A stretch of 45,408 bases of DNA from Zelonia costaricensis (GCA_030849075.1 JASAOO010003350.1:1-45408), one strand, 5' to 3'; positions 9,425 to 18,340 are shown, counted from the first letter of the stretch. Notes: generated from the sequence alone by a model not told the origin. Made by a program: numbers and translations.

Positions 9425-12343
9425 CTACCCCGCCGCCTCACGCCCTTGCTGCAGCGGGCCATTGCCGTCGGGGAGCTCCACCGACATGAGCGCGGTCGGC
9501 GGGCGGTAGTTGAAGCTCAGCACCGCGACTGTCGAGAAGCTCGCTGTGCTCACCACCACCGGGCTACGCACCAATGCGTTCGGGCGGCGCAGCGGGTGCT
9601 CGACGCCGTAGAACTTGCGCACCTGCTGCAGCCAGAGGAGGGCTCCATGCGCTGCAAGGTGCTCCATAATGCCCTGTTGTGGGACCCCGAAGGCGGACAC
9701 GAGACGGCGGAAGATGTTGTGCCGCTCCGGCGCGGCCAGACCACGGAACACGCTCTTGTAGGCAATGTAGAAGTAGTAGACCAGCGGTCGCACATCCTTG
9801 TACTGGATGCTGATGTGCAGGGCCTGGTACCCGAAGGCGCGCTGCAGGGCCGCATCGAGGTCACGCGAAATAGCGGGGTTCATCAACGCCCGCGTCACGG
9901 GGTCAGTGTCGACGTACACGGGCGTGTGCACGGATGGCGTGGTCAGCTGCACGCTGCTGTGGCTCCCCGGCTCTGTGCTTGGGCGGCGCAGGGGGCGGCG
10001 CATGCCCTGCGCAAACCCGAACTGTCGCTGAATCCCCGCCTCGTGCGCCGCGTGCAGGATCGCAAAGTCGAGTGGGTTCTCCTCTGTCGGCGAGCGCACG
10101 GGCGACCCGCTGCGACGCTGCAAGGGCGACGGCCGCGCCCTGTGCCGCAGCGGCGCAGCGGCATTCCAAGCCGTAGAGGCGGGGCACGCGGCGGCCATCG
10201 AGCGGGCAGAGACGACCTGCGGCCGCATCGACACCTCCGCCGGCAGCATCGGCGGCTCCGCGCTCCTCGGGGTGGCCGGCATAGCGTCGTCGTAGTGCAC
10301 CAGCGTGGGCGCCGACGCGAGCACGGCGAGCAGCGCCTCGGCCGCGGCTGTCACCAGCGCCGGCTTCGACGCCTGCACGAGCAGGAAGAGCGGCACGCGT
10401 TTGCCGGCCGCGGCAGGCGGCGGGGGCTGCTGCACCGTGGCCACCGTCATGGAATTGTCGGGGTCGCCGACGTGGTCCGGCGCTCGTTGGGCCGCGGTCT
10501 CGACGTCAATCGTCTGGTACGCCTGTGCGACCACGCCGACAAGACCGTGGCACGGCAGCTGCTCCACCACCGCCGCGGACGCCGTCACGACGCCCGGGGC
10601 GGCGAAGGCCCACATGCGGCCGCCAAACACCACGTCGGGGCCCTCGTAGCGGTAGCTGCCCTGCAGCGACTCCACGCGCACGGCCGCGTCGGTGCACCAG
10701 TGCACGGCGTAGGACAGCAGGAAGCGGCCCTCCAGCCCGAGCCCCACGCGCAGTGGGCCGTCGATGGGGTGGTGCTGCAGCTCCTCAATCAGCGCGAAGG
10801 CCATCTGCACGGCGCTGCTCACGCTGCGCGTCACGTACGTCGCGGTGAGGGGCTGCGTGGGTTGGATCTGGTAGGCGCCGTGGCGCTCCATCTGCCGCTC
10901 CAGCAGAGCCGTCAGCCGCTCCGTCACCGCCGCCATCTGCCCAGACGAGGAGTCCCAGAGCTCCTCGCCGCGGTACAGCCCAATCGTGAGCATCGCGAAG
11001 GGCGCCATCTTCGGCGCGTGGGCCGAGGCGTTGTACTCCTTCGTCCACACCATAATTATGGCCACCGCCAGGGCAAGCAGCGTCAGCGAGCCGAAGAGCG
11101 TCCAGAGGATGATGATCGTGATGTTGGTAGGCGTCAGCGAAGCGGACGTCTTGCGGGAGCGGACGGCGAGCTGCAGGGTGGAGAACGGCGGCAACACAGT
11201 GGTGACGGTGCTGTCGGCGACGAAGGCGACGTACTGCGCCTTGGTGTAGCTGGACGGCAGCGACGTTGCGATGATGGGCGAGTTCTTCAAGCTCAGCACG
11301 GTGTCGTACAGGATGAAGTCCATCTCCATCTGATCTGCCTGCGCCTGCAGCTGGACAGCGCTGATGGCGCCGCTCACGTTCACGGACAGCACCGCAAAGC
11401 CCCAGAAGTTGTCCATCGACGGGGCTTCGTCAAGGCTCTTGTTGTAGATGGGCATGCGGTCCACGATGATCCACTCGTTGAGGGTCGTGGAAAGCGTGCT
11501 CGGGTGCGGCCCGACAAGCGCCTGCTGGCCGGAGAGGATCGTGTCGATGGGGGTGGGCGAGTACGCGTACGTGGGGTCGCTCGTGTTCAGCAGGTTGCGC
11601 CCGACAGTGTGTGGGTTGGGCGGGTAGATGAGAGTCATGATGCCGCCGGGACAGATGGCCTGCAGGGACACGACGGGCTTCTGCGAGGCGAGCAGCGGGG
11701 CGAGGCGGCTGAAGTTGGCCAAGTACGCGTCCAGGTTGTAGTGCCCTTCAGCGTCGGGGGTGGAGTTGAAGGCCGGCATGGTCGCAAACGCGCTCATGAC
11801 GAGGCCCTCCAGCGCCTGCGCCACCACCAAGCCGTCGATCATGGTGCTCTGGAACACGGTGGACCACTGGGAGCTCGCCGTCTGCTCCTCATTGCGTAGG
11901 GCCAGGTTATCGGCATTGGCGCTGTTGCCCAGCACGAGCATGGGGATCAGGATGCCGAGGAATGTGATGACGATGCAAGCCAGCGTGCAGAGCACATACA
12001 CGTAGAAGTTCTTGGGCAGCGCGGCGATCGCCTTGCCCGCGGCGCTGAAGGCGTTGGCGGGTAGCGTTTGGTGTCCAATGGCAATGGGCAGGGGGGGGCG
12101 GGGAGAGACGCTGCTGCGGCCACCGTCGTCACCGCCACCGTCGTCACCGCCACGTGACGCGGCATCATCGACAGGAGCGTCGACCTCGATCAGCGCCGTC
12201 CCGCCCCAGCTGGTGCTGGTCTCGCGGCCCGGGGCGCTGCCCGAAAGCCTCGGTCCGGCCCCCACTGCGCCGGTCCGCAACTCCGGCGCCTCCGACGTCG
12301 GCATGAGAGCAGCGCGAACGCTGCTGACGGGCTTGCTCGTCAT
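9425..12343 (-). CDS. CHASE-like receptor with degenerate adenylate cyclase domain, copy 2
   Basis: A 972-aa paralogue of the protein at 3225-6059. The start chosen is the ATG at 12343, the first ATG below the predicted splice acceptor at 12713; a longer frame to 12532 would need GTG and passes through an N. Layout: acidic and glycine-rich N-terminus, TM1 (about 114-138), CHASE-like ectodomain (140-405; PGGIM 232-236, MPIY 297-300, FWGF 313-316), TM2 (407-433), cyclase-like domain (442-612) and C-terminal module (about 816-930). The cyclase-like domain keeps APKMAP, ELW and YRYEG, but Gly stands where the first metal Asp should be, no second metal Asp aligns, and Val replaces the transition-state Asn. 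Both copies share these losses, so they predate the duplication. The conserved C-terminus contains an ERHNIFRRLVSAFGVPQQGI segment nearly identical in the two proteins. Ligand and signalling output are unknown. Confidence 0.75.
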   Translation of the reverse strand: MTSKPVSSVRAALMPTSEAPELRTGAVGAGPRLSGSAPGRETSTSWGGTALIEVDAPVDDAASRGGDDGGGDDGGRSSVSPRPPLPIAIGHQTLPANAFSAAGKAIAALPKNFYVYVLCTLACIVITFLGILIPMLVLGNSANADNLALRNEEQTASSQWSTVFQSTMIDGLVVAQALEGLVMSAFATMPAFNSTPDAEGHYNLDAYLANFSRLAPLLASQKPVVSLQAICPGGIMTLIYPPNPHTVGRNLLNTSDPTYAYSPTPIDTILSGQQALVGPHPSTLSTTLNEWIIVDRMPIYNKSLDEAPSMDNFWGFAVLSVNVSGAISAVQLQAQADQMEMDFILYDTVLSLKNSPIIATSLPSSYTKAQYVAFVADSTVTTVLPPFSTLQLAVRSRKTSASLTPTNITIIILWTLFGSLTLLALAVAIIMVWTKEYNASAHAPKMAPFAMLTIGLYRGEELWDSSSGQMAAVTERLTALLERQMERHGAYQIQPTQPLTATYVTRSVSSAVQMAFALIEELQHHPIDGPLRVGLGLEGRFLLSYAVHWCTDAAVRVESLQGSYRYEGPDVVFGGRMWAFAAPGVVTASAAVVEQLPCHGLVGVVAQAYQTIDVETAAQRAPDHVGDPDNSMTVATVQQPPPPAAAGKRVPLFLLVQASKPALVTAAAEALLAVLASAPTLVHYDDAMPATPRSAEPPMLPAEVSMRPQVVSARSMAAACPASTAWNAAAPLRHRARPSPLQRRSGSPVRSPTEENPLDFAILHAAHEAGIQRQFGFAQGMRRPLRRPSTEPGSHSSVQLTTPSVHTPVYVDTDPVTRALMNPAISRDLDAALQRAFGYQALHISIQYKDVRPLVYYFYIAYKSVFRGLAAPERHNIFRRLVSAFGVPQQGIMEHLAAHGALLWLQQVRKFYGVEHPLRRPNALVRSPVVVSTASFSTVAVLSFNYRPPTALMSVELPDGNGPLQQGREAAG
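10549..10709. repeat. 161-bp tract nearly identical to 4346-4506 (copy in pseudocyclase 2)
   Basis: Partner of the tract at 4346-4506, same orientation, one mismatch by eye. A recent gene-conversion patch between the tandem genes is the simplest reading. Confidence 0.9.
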
Positions 12344-12455
12344 GCCCGAAAGTCGCGTGTGCGTCGACGACGCGGAGCTGGCCGACTTGGTCGCGAGCTC
12401 GCTGAGGTCGCGGGAGGTACACGGCGTGGCGGCTGCAGTGACCGTCACGGCAGGG

Positions 12456-12456
12456 N

Positions 12457-12518
<62 letters not shown>

Positions 12519-12526
12519 CCCCCCCC
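12456..12526. repeat. N gap followed by G58-C12 homopolymer
   Basis: A single N at 12456 is followed on the plus strand by 58 G (12457-12514) and 12 C (12515-12526). It falls in the predicted 5' UTR of pseudocyclase copy 2, outside the coding region if translation starts at 12343. Its true length is uncertain because assembly broke here. Confidence 0.85.
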
Positions 12527-12712
12527 GGGCACGGGCGCGGGATGCGGCGTAGCAGCGCCGGAAGGGGCACGGTGTTATTGTGGTGGTGGTGGTGGTAGGC
12601 AGCAGTGTGGGGTGGCCACCCGTGCCTCCTCCCTTCACCCTTTCCCCGCCTCGGCTGGAGCTGAGTGTGTGTGTATATGTGTTTGTTGTGGTTGGGTATA
12701 TCAAGTCAACCA

Positions 12713-12790
12713 CTGATGCGCGATGGAGAAGAGAGCGCCGAAAAGAAAAAAAAAGCAAGAGAAGTCAAATAGCGAAGACGAGAAAAGCCG
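12713..12790 (-). promoter_or_regulatory. Predicted trans-splice acceptor for pseudocyclase copy 2
   Basis: On the minus strand a T-rich pyrimidine tract with a run of about 9 T lies between 12790 and 12728, and the first AG after it is at 12714-12713. No ATG occurs on the minus strand between this AG and 12343, which fixes the start used for the CDS. Confidence 0.55.
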
Positions 12791-13711
12791 TGGCCTGGCG
12801 GCGAAGGGGGCGGGGGCGTGGCGGCGGGGGGGGGGGGTGCAACACGGAGCAGAGGTGAGCAAGTGTGGGATGTAGAGTGAGGGGAGGCGGGATGGGGGCG
12901 CCTGTACCTGCGTCTCTGTGCGTGCCTGTGTTGTGTGTGTGTGTGTGTGTGCGTTCGCGTTCTCTACGAATTCGAATTGCATGTCCTTTCTGTCCTCCAG
13001 CGTCTTCCGCATCGCGCGAGCACGAACGCACCCTGCAAACGCGCGTCCGAGTGACGGTGTGTTGATGCGTGTGTGTGTGTGATGACGGTCAATTTGGCCG
13101 ATAACAGGCCACACCGGCCGTCGTGGTGTGAGGGGGCACGGAGGGAGAAAGAGAGGGAGGGAGCGGGGGGGGGGGAGGGGGTTAAAGAAAAGACGGCGGG
13201 GGAGGGGGGGAGGGGGAGCGTGGCAGGAGGTGAAGCGCGCGAGGGGATGGGTGGGGTGTGCAGGAAACAAAATGACGTGAGTTGACTTGAAAGGGTGGGG
13301 GGGGGGCATGGGCCCACACACACACACACTCCTGGAAAGCAACAGTAGCAGTCGCAAGGGCCCACACCGCTGCCCTTCAGCGAGTCGGCGTGGTGGGTGG
13401 TGGCGTTGTTGTAGTTGTCCTGTTCTTCTGTATGTTGTTGGTTTGGCTCTCTCACAACAGGGGGCAATGGGAGGAGAGGTGGGGGGGGGGGCATCGCAGT
13501 CGCAGTGGGCACACACACACACAGACTGACACCGCCCCCCCCCCTCACCCCTACAGAGGCACCAGCAGCCGAGGGGTGTGGGCGGAAGGGGATGCCAGCG
13601 GCCTTGCCAACGCACCGCCGGGTTGATGGCGAGGGAGAGACAGAGGGAGGGCAGCACGCACCGCCACTCTCAGCCCCCCACCCCCCAACACGCACGTCAG
13701 CGGTGTCTCCA
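12791..13711. other. Intergenic spacer between pseudocyclase copy 2 and CRK12-like gene
   Basis: No gene seen. It contains GT and CA tracts (about 12933-12951, 13068-13081, 13313-13329, 13510-13523) and G-runs. It should include the 3' UTR of the kinase gene ending at 13712. Confidence 0.6.
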
Positions 13712-16321
13712 CTACTGGTGCGGGCGGCGCAGGGTGTGGCTGTCACCGCAGCGCTGCACCTTCATCATGAAGCCGCGCCGCACCTCCTCCTCCCGCTCGC
13801 CGCTCACCGGCACCAGCCGCTGGTAGCTGCCCAGCAAGGGGGCGTCGTCCAGTGTCACGAAGTACGGCATGCGCAGCAGCTCCGCGGCGGAGGGGCGCTG
13901 GGCGGGGTCGAGCTGCAGGGCCGCGCAGAGCACGTCCATGCAGGCCTGCGAGGGGCGCCGGTGCGGTTGGTGCCGGGCGCGCTGCAGCTCCGCCTCGAAC
14001 CAGCCGCGGAGGCCGTGGAACTGTTGGAAGAGGAAGCTCGGCTCGAAGATGCTCTGCAGCTTGCCCCAGTTCGGGGGCTGCGGGGCGCGGCCCGATTCGG
14101 AGAGGCGGCCCTGTGCCGCCAGCTTCTCCAGCACCGGCACGTGCTGGCACGAGTCCGGGTGGTAGACGCGCGTCGGCGGCAGCGGGCCCAGCACCTCGGT
14201 GATGCGGGAGAGCTGCTCCAGCTCCGTGGCCGCCGTGCGCTCGGGCTGGCGCTGCGGCTGCTGCTGCTGCGGCTGGGTACGTTGCCGGTAGAAGGGCGGC
14301 TCGAAGAGGAACATCTGGGCCAGGAGGCACCCAAAGGACCACACGTCCACCTTCGCGTCGTACGCGGTACTCCCCAGCAGCATCTCTGGTGGGCGGTACG
14401 CCAGCGTGATGACGCTCGGGGTGCGCCACACCCCAGCCCCGGGCCCGGCCGCTGCCACGCTGGACGCGTAGGCCGACGCCGCGGCTATGGAGCACAGCCC
14501 AAAGTCCGTGAGCTGAACCTCCCCGTCCGCGGTGATGAGCACGTTGTCCGACTTGATGTCGCGGTGAATGATGCGCATCTCGTGCAACTTGCGCACGGCC
14601 GTCAGCAGCTTTTTCATGAGGTACGCCAGCTCCGAGGGGGTGAAGGCGAACTGGCGCCGACACAGGCCTGCCAAGCTCGCCGTCGCGTAGGCGAACACCA
14701 ACACGATGTCGCGCTGCTGCCGGTCGAAGAGCAGCACGTCACACAGCTGCGACACCTCGGCCAGGGGGTTCGCCACCCCGGCGGTCGCCGCCGCCGATGC
14801 CGATGCCGCCGCCGCGACCCCACGGCCTCGCCCGCCTCGCTGGCGGCTTGCCTCAGCGCGGTGAAGCTGCTCTTCCAGCCGCTCCCGCTGGTACTGGATG
14901 TGCCGCAGCGCGATCACCTCACGCAGAGACGTCTGGGGGAAGCCCTGGTGCGTGCTGAGCATCTTGAGCCGCTTCATGGCCACCGCCGCCCCGGTGCGCC
15001 GGTCCACGCCCTTGAAGACTTCGCCGTACGTGCCCTCGCTGAGCTTCTCGTGCACCTCGTACACCTCCAACACGGTGCGCTGGATGGCACTGAAGTCCAT
15101 CGACGGCGGCGGGGCGGTGGGGAGGTTTACGCCAACGAAGCGGTGCCGGCGCGAGGGGGAGGGGCCGCCCGGGTACGGCGTCGGCGTCAGCGACCGCAGC
15201 CGCGGGAAGGCGGGCGATGCGGCACTCGTGCCCGAGGGTGGGCTGGCGCCGAACCCCGTCACGCTGCTCCGCTGCTGCGGCTGCGCGGGGTGCGGCGGCT
15301 GCAGATGGAGTTGAGGTGCCGCGTGCGACAGGGTCGACGACGCCAACGCCGTGAGCGGCGACCCCGCTGCCGTCACTGCCGCCGCGGCGGTGGTGGGGGA
15401 GGCGGCGCTGCTCGTGAGGATCGGTGGCGGCCGCGAAGTCTGCTTGCGCCCCTCGTCCTCCTCGGCCTCGTCGGTGTCGTCTGTGCGTCGCCCCGCCCCG
15501 CTCAGCGTCTTCGCCTCCTGCATCTCCTCGCCGCCCTTGCCCTGCTCGTTGCGCGTGCGACTGTGGATCGCGGAGATAGTGGTGGAGTGCGTGGGCTGCG
15601 GCTGCGGCTGCGGCTGCGTACCCTCCACAGCAGGAGCCGCGGGCGTCGGCTCCGGCGCCGGCGCGTTGCCCTCCGCTGGAGTGGTGGCGGTGGTGGGCAC
15701 GGCCAGTCGAAGGACACGCGGCCCGCTCGCTGGTGGGGCGAGGGGCGAGGGGTTGAGGGAAAGCCGCAGCCGCTTCGAGGGCGGCGCGCCCTCCGCCTCC
15801 TCCTCCACGTGCGGCTGCTGCTGCTGCTGCAGTTGCGGTTGCGTCGCTGGCGCGGCCGCTGTGACGGGCTGGAGGCGCAGGGTGCGTTGCCCTCGCGGCA
15901 ACCCGGTGGGATCGAGGTGCACGACGTGGCCACGGCCGCTGCTAACGTCGCGTGCTGCAAGAGGGCCCAGCTCCGGCGGGGAGGCGGACACGTCTGTCAC
16001 AGGGTGCGTCGGCTGGCTCGTGGTCGCACGCGGTGGCACCGCAACCTCCTCCCTCGCCTGTGTCAGCGCCCCAGTCGCTGCAGCGCTGCTTGACGCAAGT
16101 CGCTGCCACGGCACCGTGGCAGCGACCTCGTGCCCGCTCCCGCGTGAGCTTGGCGTGAGGGGAGAGTTGCTGCCGTCTCGACTGTGTGCCGTACCCGGTC
16201 GTGAGCCGCGCCCCTCCTCCTCCTCCTCGTTGCCATCCACGTCCACGTCCACGACCACCGCCTTGCTGCTGCTGCCGCCACCGCGGCACACGCCGCTGCT
16301 GGTCTCGTTGGCGTCTTGCAT
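13712..16321 (-). CDS. CRK12: Cdc2-related protein kinase, probably CRK12
   Basis: An 869-aa Ser/Thr kinase of the CDK family. The first 410 residues are a low-complexity Pro/Ala/Gln/Ser extension with an acidic patch (31-36) and a basic NLS-like SKRLRLS (182-188). The kinase domain spans about 417-821: glycine loop SEGTYGEV (428-435), Lys450, a PQTSLRE helix (462-468) with Glu468, hinge LVFAYATASLAG (541-552), HRDIKSDN (586-593), DFG (606-608), activation segment VITLAYRPPE (637-646) and DVWSFG (659-664). A roughly 40-residue Ala/Gly/Arg insert (480-520) follows the C-helix. The CDK9/CDK12-like SLAG hinge and long N-terminus fit trypanosomatid CRK12, a validated drug target in L. donovani that pairs with cyclin CYC9. 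CRK9 is the main alternative. The predicted AG lies only 1 nt upstream of the ATG. Confidence 0.8.
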   Translation of the reverse strand: MQDANETSSGVCRGGGSSSKAVVVDVDVDGNEEEEEGRGSRPGTAHSRDGSNSPLTPSSRGSGHEVAATVPWQRLASSSAAATGALTQAREEVAVPPRATTSQPTHPVTDVSASPPELGPLAARDVSSGRGHVVHLDPTGLPRGQRTLRLQPVTAAAPATQPQLQQQQQPHVEEEAEGAPPSKRLRLSLNPSPLAPPASGPRVLRLAVPTTATTPAEGNAPAPEPTPAAPAVEGTQPQPQPQPTHSTTISAIHSRTRNEQGKGGEEMQEAKTLSGAGRRTDDTDEAEEDEGRKQTSRPPPILTSSAASPTTAAAAVTAAGSPLTALASSTLSHAAPQLHLQPPHPAQPQQRSSVTGFGASPPSGTSAASPAFPRLRSLTPTPYPGGPSPSRRHRFVGVNLPTAPPPSMDFSAIQRTVLEVYEVHEKLSEGTYGEVFKGVDRRTGAAVAMKRLKMLSTHQGFPQTSLREVIALRHIQYQRERLEEQLHRAEASRQRGGRGRGVAAAASASAAATAGVANPLAEVSQLCDVLLFDRQQRDIVLVFAYATASLAGLCRRQFAFTPSELAYLMKKLLTAVRKLHEMRIIHRDIKSDNVLITADGEVQLTDFGLCSIAAASAYASSVAAAGPGAGVWRTPSVITLAYRPPEMLLGSTAYDAKVDVWSFGCLLAQMFLFEPPFYRQRTQPQQQQPQRQPERTAATELEQLSRITEVLGPLPPTRVYHPDSCQHVPVLEKLAAQGRLSESGRAPQPPNWGKLQSIFEPSFLFQQFHGLRGWFEAELQRARHQPHRRPSQACMDVLCAALQLDPAQRPSAAELLRMPYFVTLDDAPLLGSYQRLVPVSGEREEEVRRGFMMKVQRCGDSHTLRRPHQ

Positions 16322-16322
16322 G

Positions 16323-16411
16323 CTGCCCAGCGCGGGTGGGTGGGTGGGGGATGGGAAGGTGGCGCAAGGGAAGAAAGAGGGGAGGGTGAGTTAGAGGGAA
16401 GGAGCTCTGCG
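16323..16411 (-). promoter_or_regulatory. Predicted trans-splice acceptor abutting the CRK12-like start
   Basis: A long minus-strand pyrimidine tract covers about 16410-16340. The first AG below it is at 16324-16323, leaving one base before the ATG at 16321. The 5' UTR would then be almost only the spliced leader, unless a further upstream acceptor is used. Confidence 0.4.
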
Positions 16412-17067
16412 GTGGGGGGTGGGGCCCCAACGAGCAGATGCGGCACCCCCGTGCTGTGGCAGGGGCGTGTGACGCCTTCGAGCTGTGCAGGTGCGCGTGT
16501 GTGTGTGTGTGTGTCTGTGTGTATGTGCGCGTTTGTCGTGTCAGCGGTGCGCACGCCGGGTCACTCCGGGCGAGCTCCGTGACACCCACAAGCACACACA
16601 CTGACGCTGACGCAGATACACCGGCGCAGGCACACGTCAGCGGGCCACCACAGAGGATAGGGGGGGGGGGGGCGGAGCAGCGTTGCTGGTTCCTGCCGCA
16701 ACGGTGCACATTGGGTTGCAGGCGTGTGGCACAGACGAGGCGGAAGAGGTGGAGGTAGAGGAAGACGATGGGGCAAGGGGTGCAGGAAGCCGGCAGCTCC
16801 TCGGTGGAGGGCACGCGCGAACTGAGAGGCAGGCCGCGACATGCGTTAACGCCGGAGACGAGGTGCAGGTGTGTGTGTGTGTGTGTGACGTGAATCGCGT
16901 TGAGGGGGGCAGCATGCAGCTGTTGTCCTCTTCCATGTTACGTAGGGTGCAGTGGGTTAGTGAGTGGAGAGGAGAGGTGAAGGCGCAAGTGGGAGCATGA
17001 CGACGACCATCGCACGCGCCCCCCTTCCTCCTCCACTTCCCCCCTGGCTCGCTTCCGTTACCTCCGC
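16412..17067. other. Spacer between 244-aa gene and CRK12-like gene
   Basis: No gene recognised in this stretch of about 650 bp. It holds GT tracts (about 16496-16521, 16868-16887), a G-run (16660-16673) and mixed sequence, presumably the 3' UTR of the preceding minus-strand gene. Confidence 0.6.
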
Positions 17068-17802
17068 CTAGGCGTGATAGCCGTGGCCGCCAAACACGCT
17101 GGCAGAGCCAAGACCAAGACTCTCCCCCGCGGTCGTGAAGGACATCGCCACATCCGCCACCTCGGCCGAGCTCTCTCCGTCGTCGGCGCTGCCGTCGCTC
17201 TCGGGGAGGTACGGGGCCGTGTCACTGAAGCGCTCCTGCAGCAGCTGCTCCAGCAGTACCTCCTCCGCCGTCTTCTTGGGCGGTGCCACGGCAGTGGACA
17301 CGACTGCTGGCGGCGCCGCTGCGGCGGCAGCATCGCCCTGTTGCTGCTGCTGTGCGCGCCACCCCGCGCGGGTGCTGAGGATCGAGTCGTAGACCACCTC
17401 GAGCTCGTCCAGCGCCCGCACTATGGCCAGCGCCACGGTCAGGTCCTCGACGGAGGGGCCGGCCCCTGCTACCGCCGTCGACTCGGGCGTTGCGTCATCG
17501 CCACCGTCGTTGTGGGGTGCCGTTTGAGTTGCAGTGGAGGAAAGGGAGGCAACGGTGGAGTCCGCATGACGTCCATCGGCCTGCAGCGCACCATGGTGAG
17601 GCGGCGCAGTGCTGCTGCTGTTGTTGCGGCGGTCGCGGCGCTGCCGCTGCTGCATGACGTCAAGCACCGCCACCAGCATGCATCGGTCCCACAAGGGGAG
17701 GTCGTGGAGGGCGTGGCTGGCCAGGAGAGGCTGCAGCGGCGCCGCGTACGCCTCCGTGACGGTGCCGAAGGGCATTTCGCGGGCTTCGAAGACGTACGTC
17801 AT
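17068..17802 (-). CDS. Hypothetical protein of 244 aa
   Basis: I do not recognise this protein. It has an apparently ordered N-terminus (1-50, starting MTYVFEAREMPFG), a low-complexity middle with QRQRRDRR (52-59) and Ser/Thr-rich sequence, a helical segment (119-143, EDLTVALAIVRALDE), a Gln/Ala run (151-163), a second acidic helix (178-193, KTAEEVLLEQLLQE) and an acidic Ser-rich tail. No signal peptide or membrane segment is visible. A start 14 codons upstream at 17844 is in frame, but the minus strand has no AG between 17995 and that ATG. A transcript spliced after the pyrimidine tract at 17943-17994 would therefore lose it, so 17802 is preferred. The two amphipathic helices suggest a small adaptor or complex subunit, which is only inference. 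Codon use resembles the neighbours. Confidence 0.6.
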   Translation of the reverse strand: MTYVFEAREMPFGTVTEAYAAPLQPLLASHALHDLPLWDRCMLVAVLDVMQQRQRRDRRNNSSSTAPPHHGALQADGRHADSTVASLSSTATQTAPHNDGGDDATPESTAVAGAGPSVEDLTVALAIVRALDELEVVYDSILSTRAGWRAQQQQQGDAAAAAAPPAVVSTAVAPPKKTAEEVLLEQLLQERFSDTAPYLPESDGSADDGESSAEVADVAMSFTTAGESLGLGSASVFGGHGYHA

Positions 17803-17831
17803 CGTTACGTCGATGGAACGCGTACGAGGGT

Positions 17832-17994
17832 GCTTCCTTTCCATCAAAGCAGCACAGCCACGGAGTCCAGTGTGTGCGTGTGTGTGTGTGTGCGCGTGTT
17901 TGTGGTTCGAAGGGAGGTGCATTAGGCACGCAAGAGAAGTGGGCAGGGGTGGAGAGGAGAGCGAGGCACGCGCGGGAGAGGGAGGGGGAGGGGT
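17832..17994 (-). promoter_or_regulatory. Pyrimidine tract and possible splice acceptor for the 244-aa gene
   Basis: On the minus strand 17994-17943 is strongly pyrimidine-rich. The next AGs are at 17838-17837 and 17834-17833, just inside the alternative upstream ATG at 17844. The gap between tract and AG is long, with a GT/CA repeat in it, so the call is tentative. Confidence 0.3.
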
Positions 17995-18340
17995 CCTGCT
18001 GCGGGGTGGTGCGCTTGCCGCTACACCTCTGCACCGGAGGAACTCGTCACGGACATCAGCATGAAGGAGGCTCCACCACCACCACCACCACACGCGTGTA
18101 GATGCGAAAACGTGCACATTGCGTAGGTGTCATCACTTTCCCCCCGAGGGGGTTCAACTATTGTCTTCTCTTGCAGTAGGCCGCTCGCATGCAGCGTGTG
18201 CACCCGACACACACAACACCGTCGCCTCATTCACACACACACACACACATGCATGTACCAGGACCGACTCCATGTAGAACGCTTCCCTCCCCTCCCCACT
18301 CCGTGCACGGCAACTCCTGTCTCACCTCCATCTTCCTCCG
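17995..18340. other. Spacer between kinesin and 244-aa gene
   Basis: About 350 bp with no gene seen. It contains a short CA repeat (18233-18249) and probably the 3' UTR of the kinesin gene ending at 18341. Confidence 0.55.

Noticed and set aside
8723..11899. Open frame of over 1000 codons on the plus strand
   Set aside because: It runs antisense to pseudocyclase copy 2 and starts in CA/G-rich spacer. Its translation is Arg/His/Gly/Val-rich with no domain, as expected for an open shadow of a GC-rich gene.
12344..12532. N-terminal extension of pseudocyclase copy 2 with a proline run
   Set aside because: It requires a GTG start and reads through an N and a 58-base homopolymer. No ATG exists in this stretch, so it is treated as 5' UTR.
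13415..16093. Open frame of 892 codons on the plus strand
   Set aside because: It lies opposite the CRK12-like kinase, whose motifs are unmistakable; the plus-strand product is Arg/Leu/Gly-rich low complexity.
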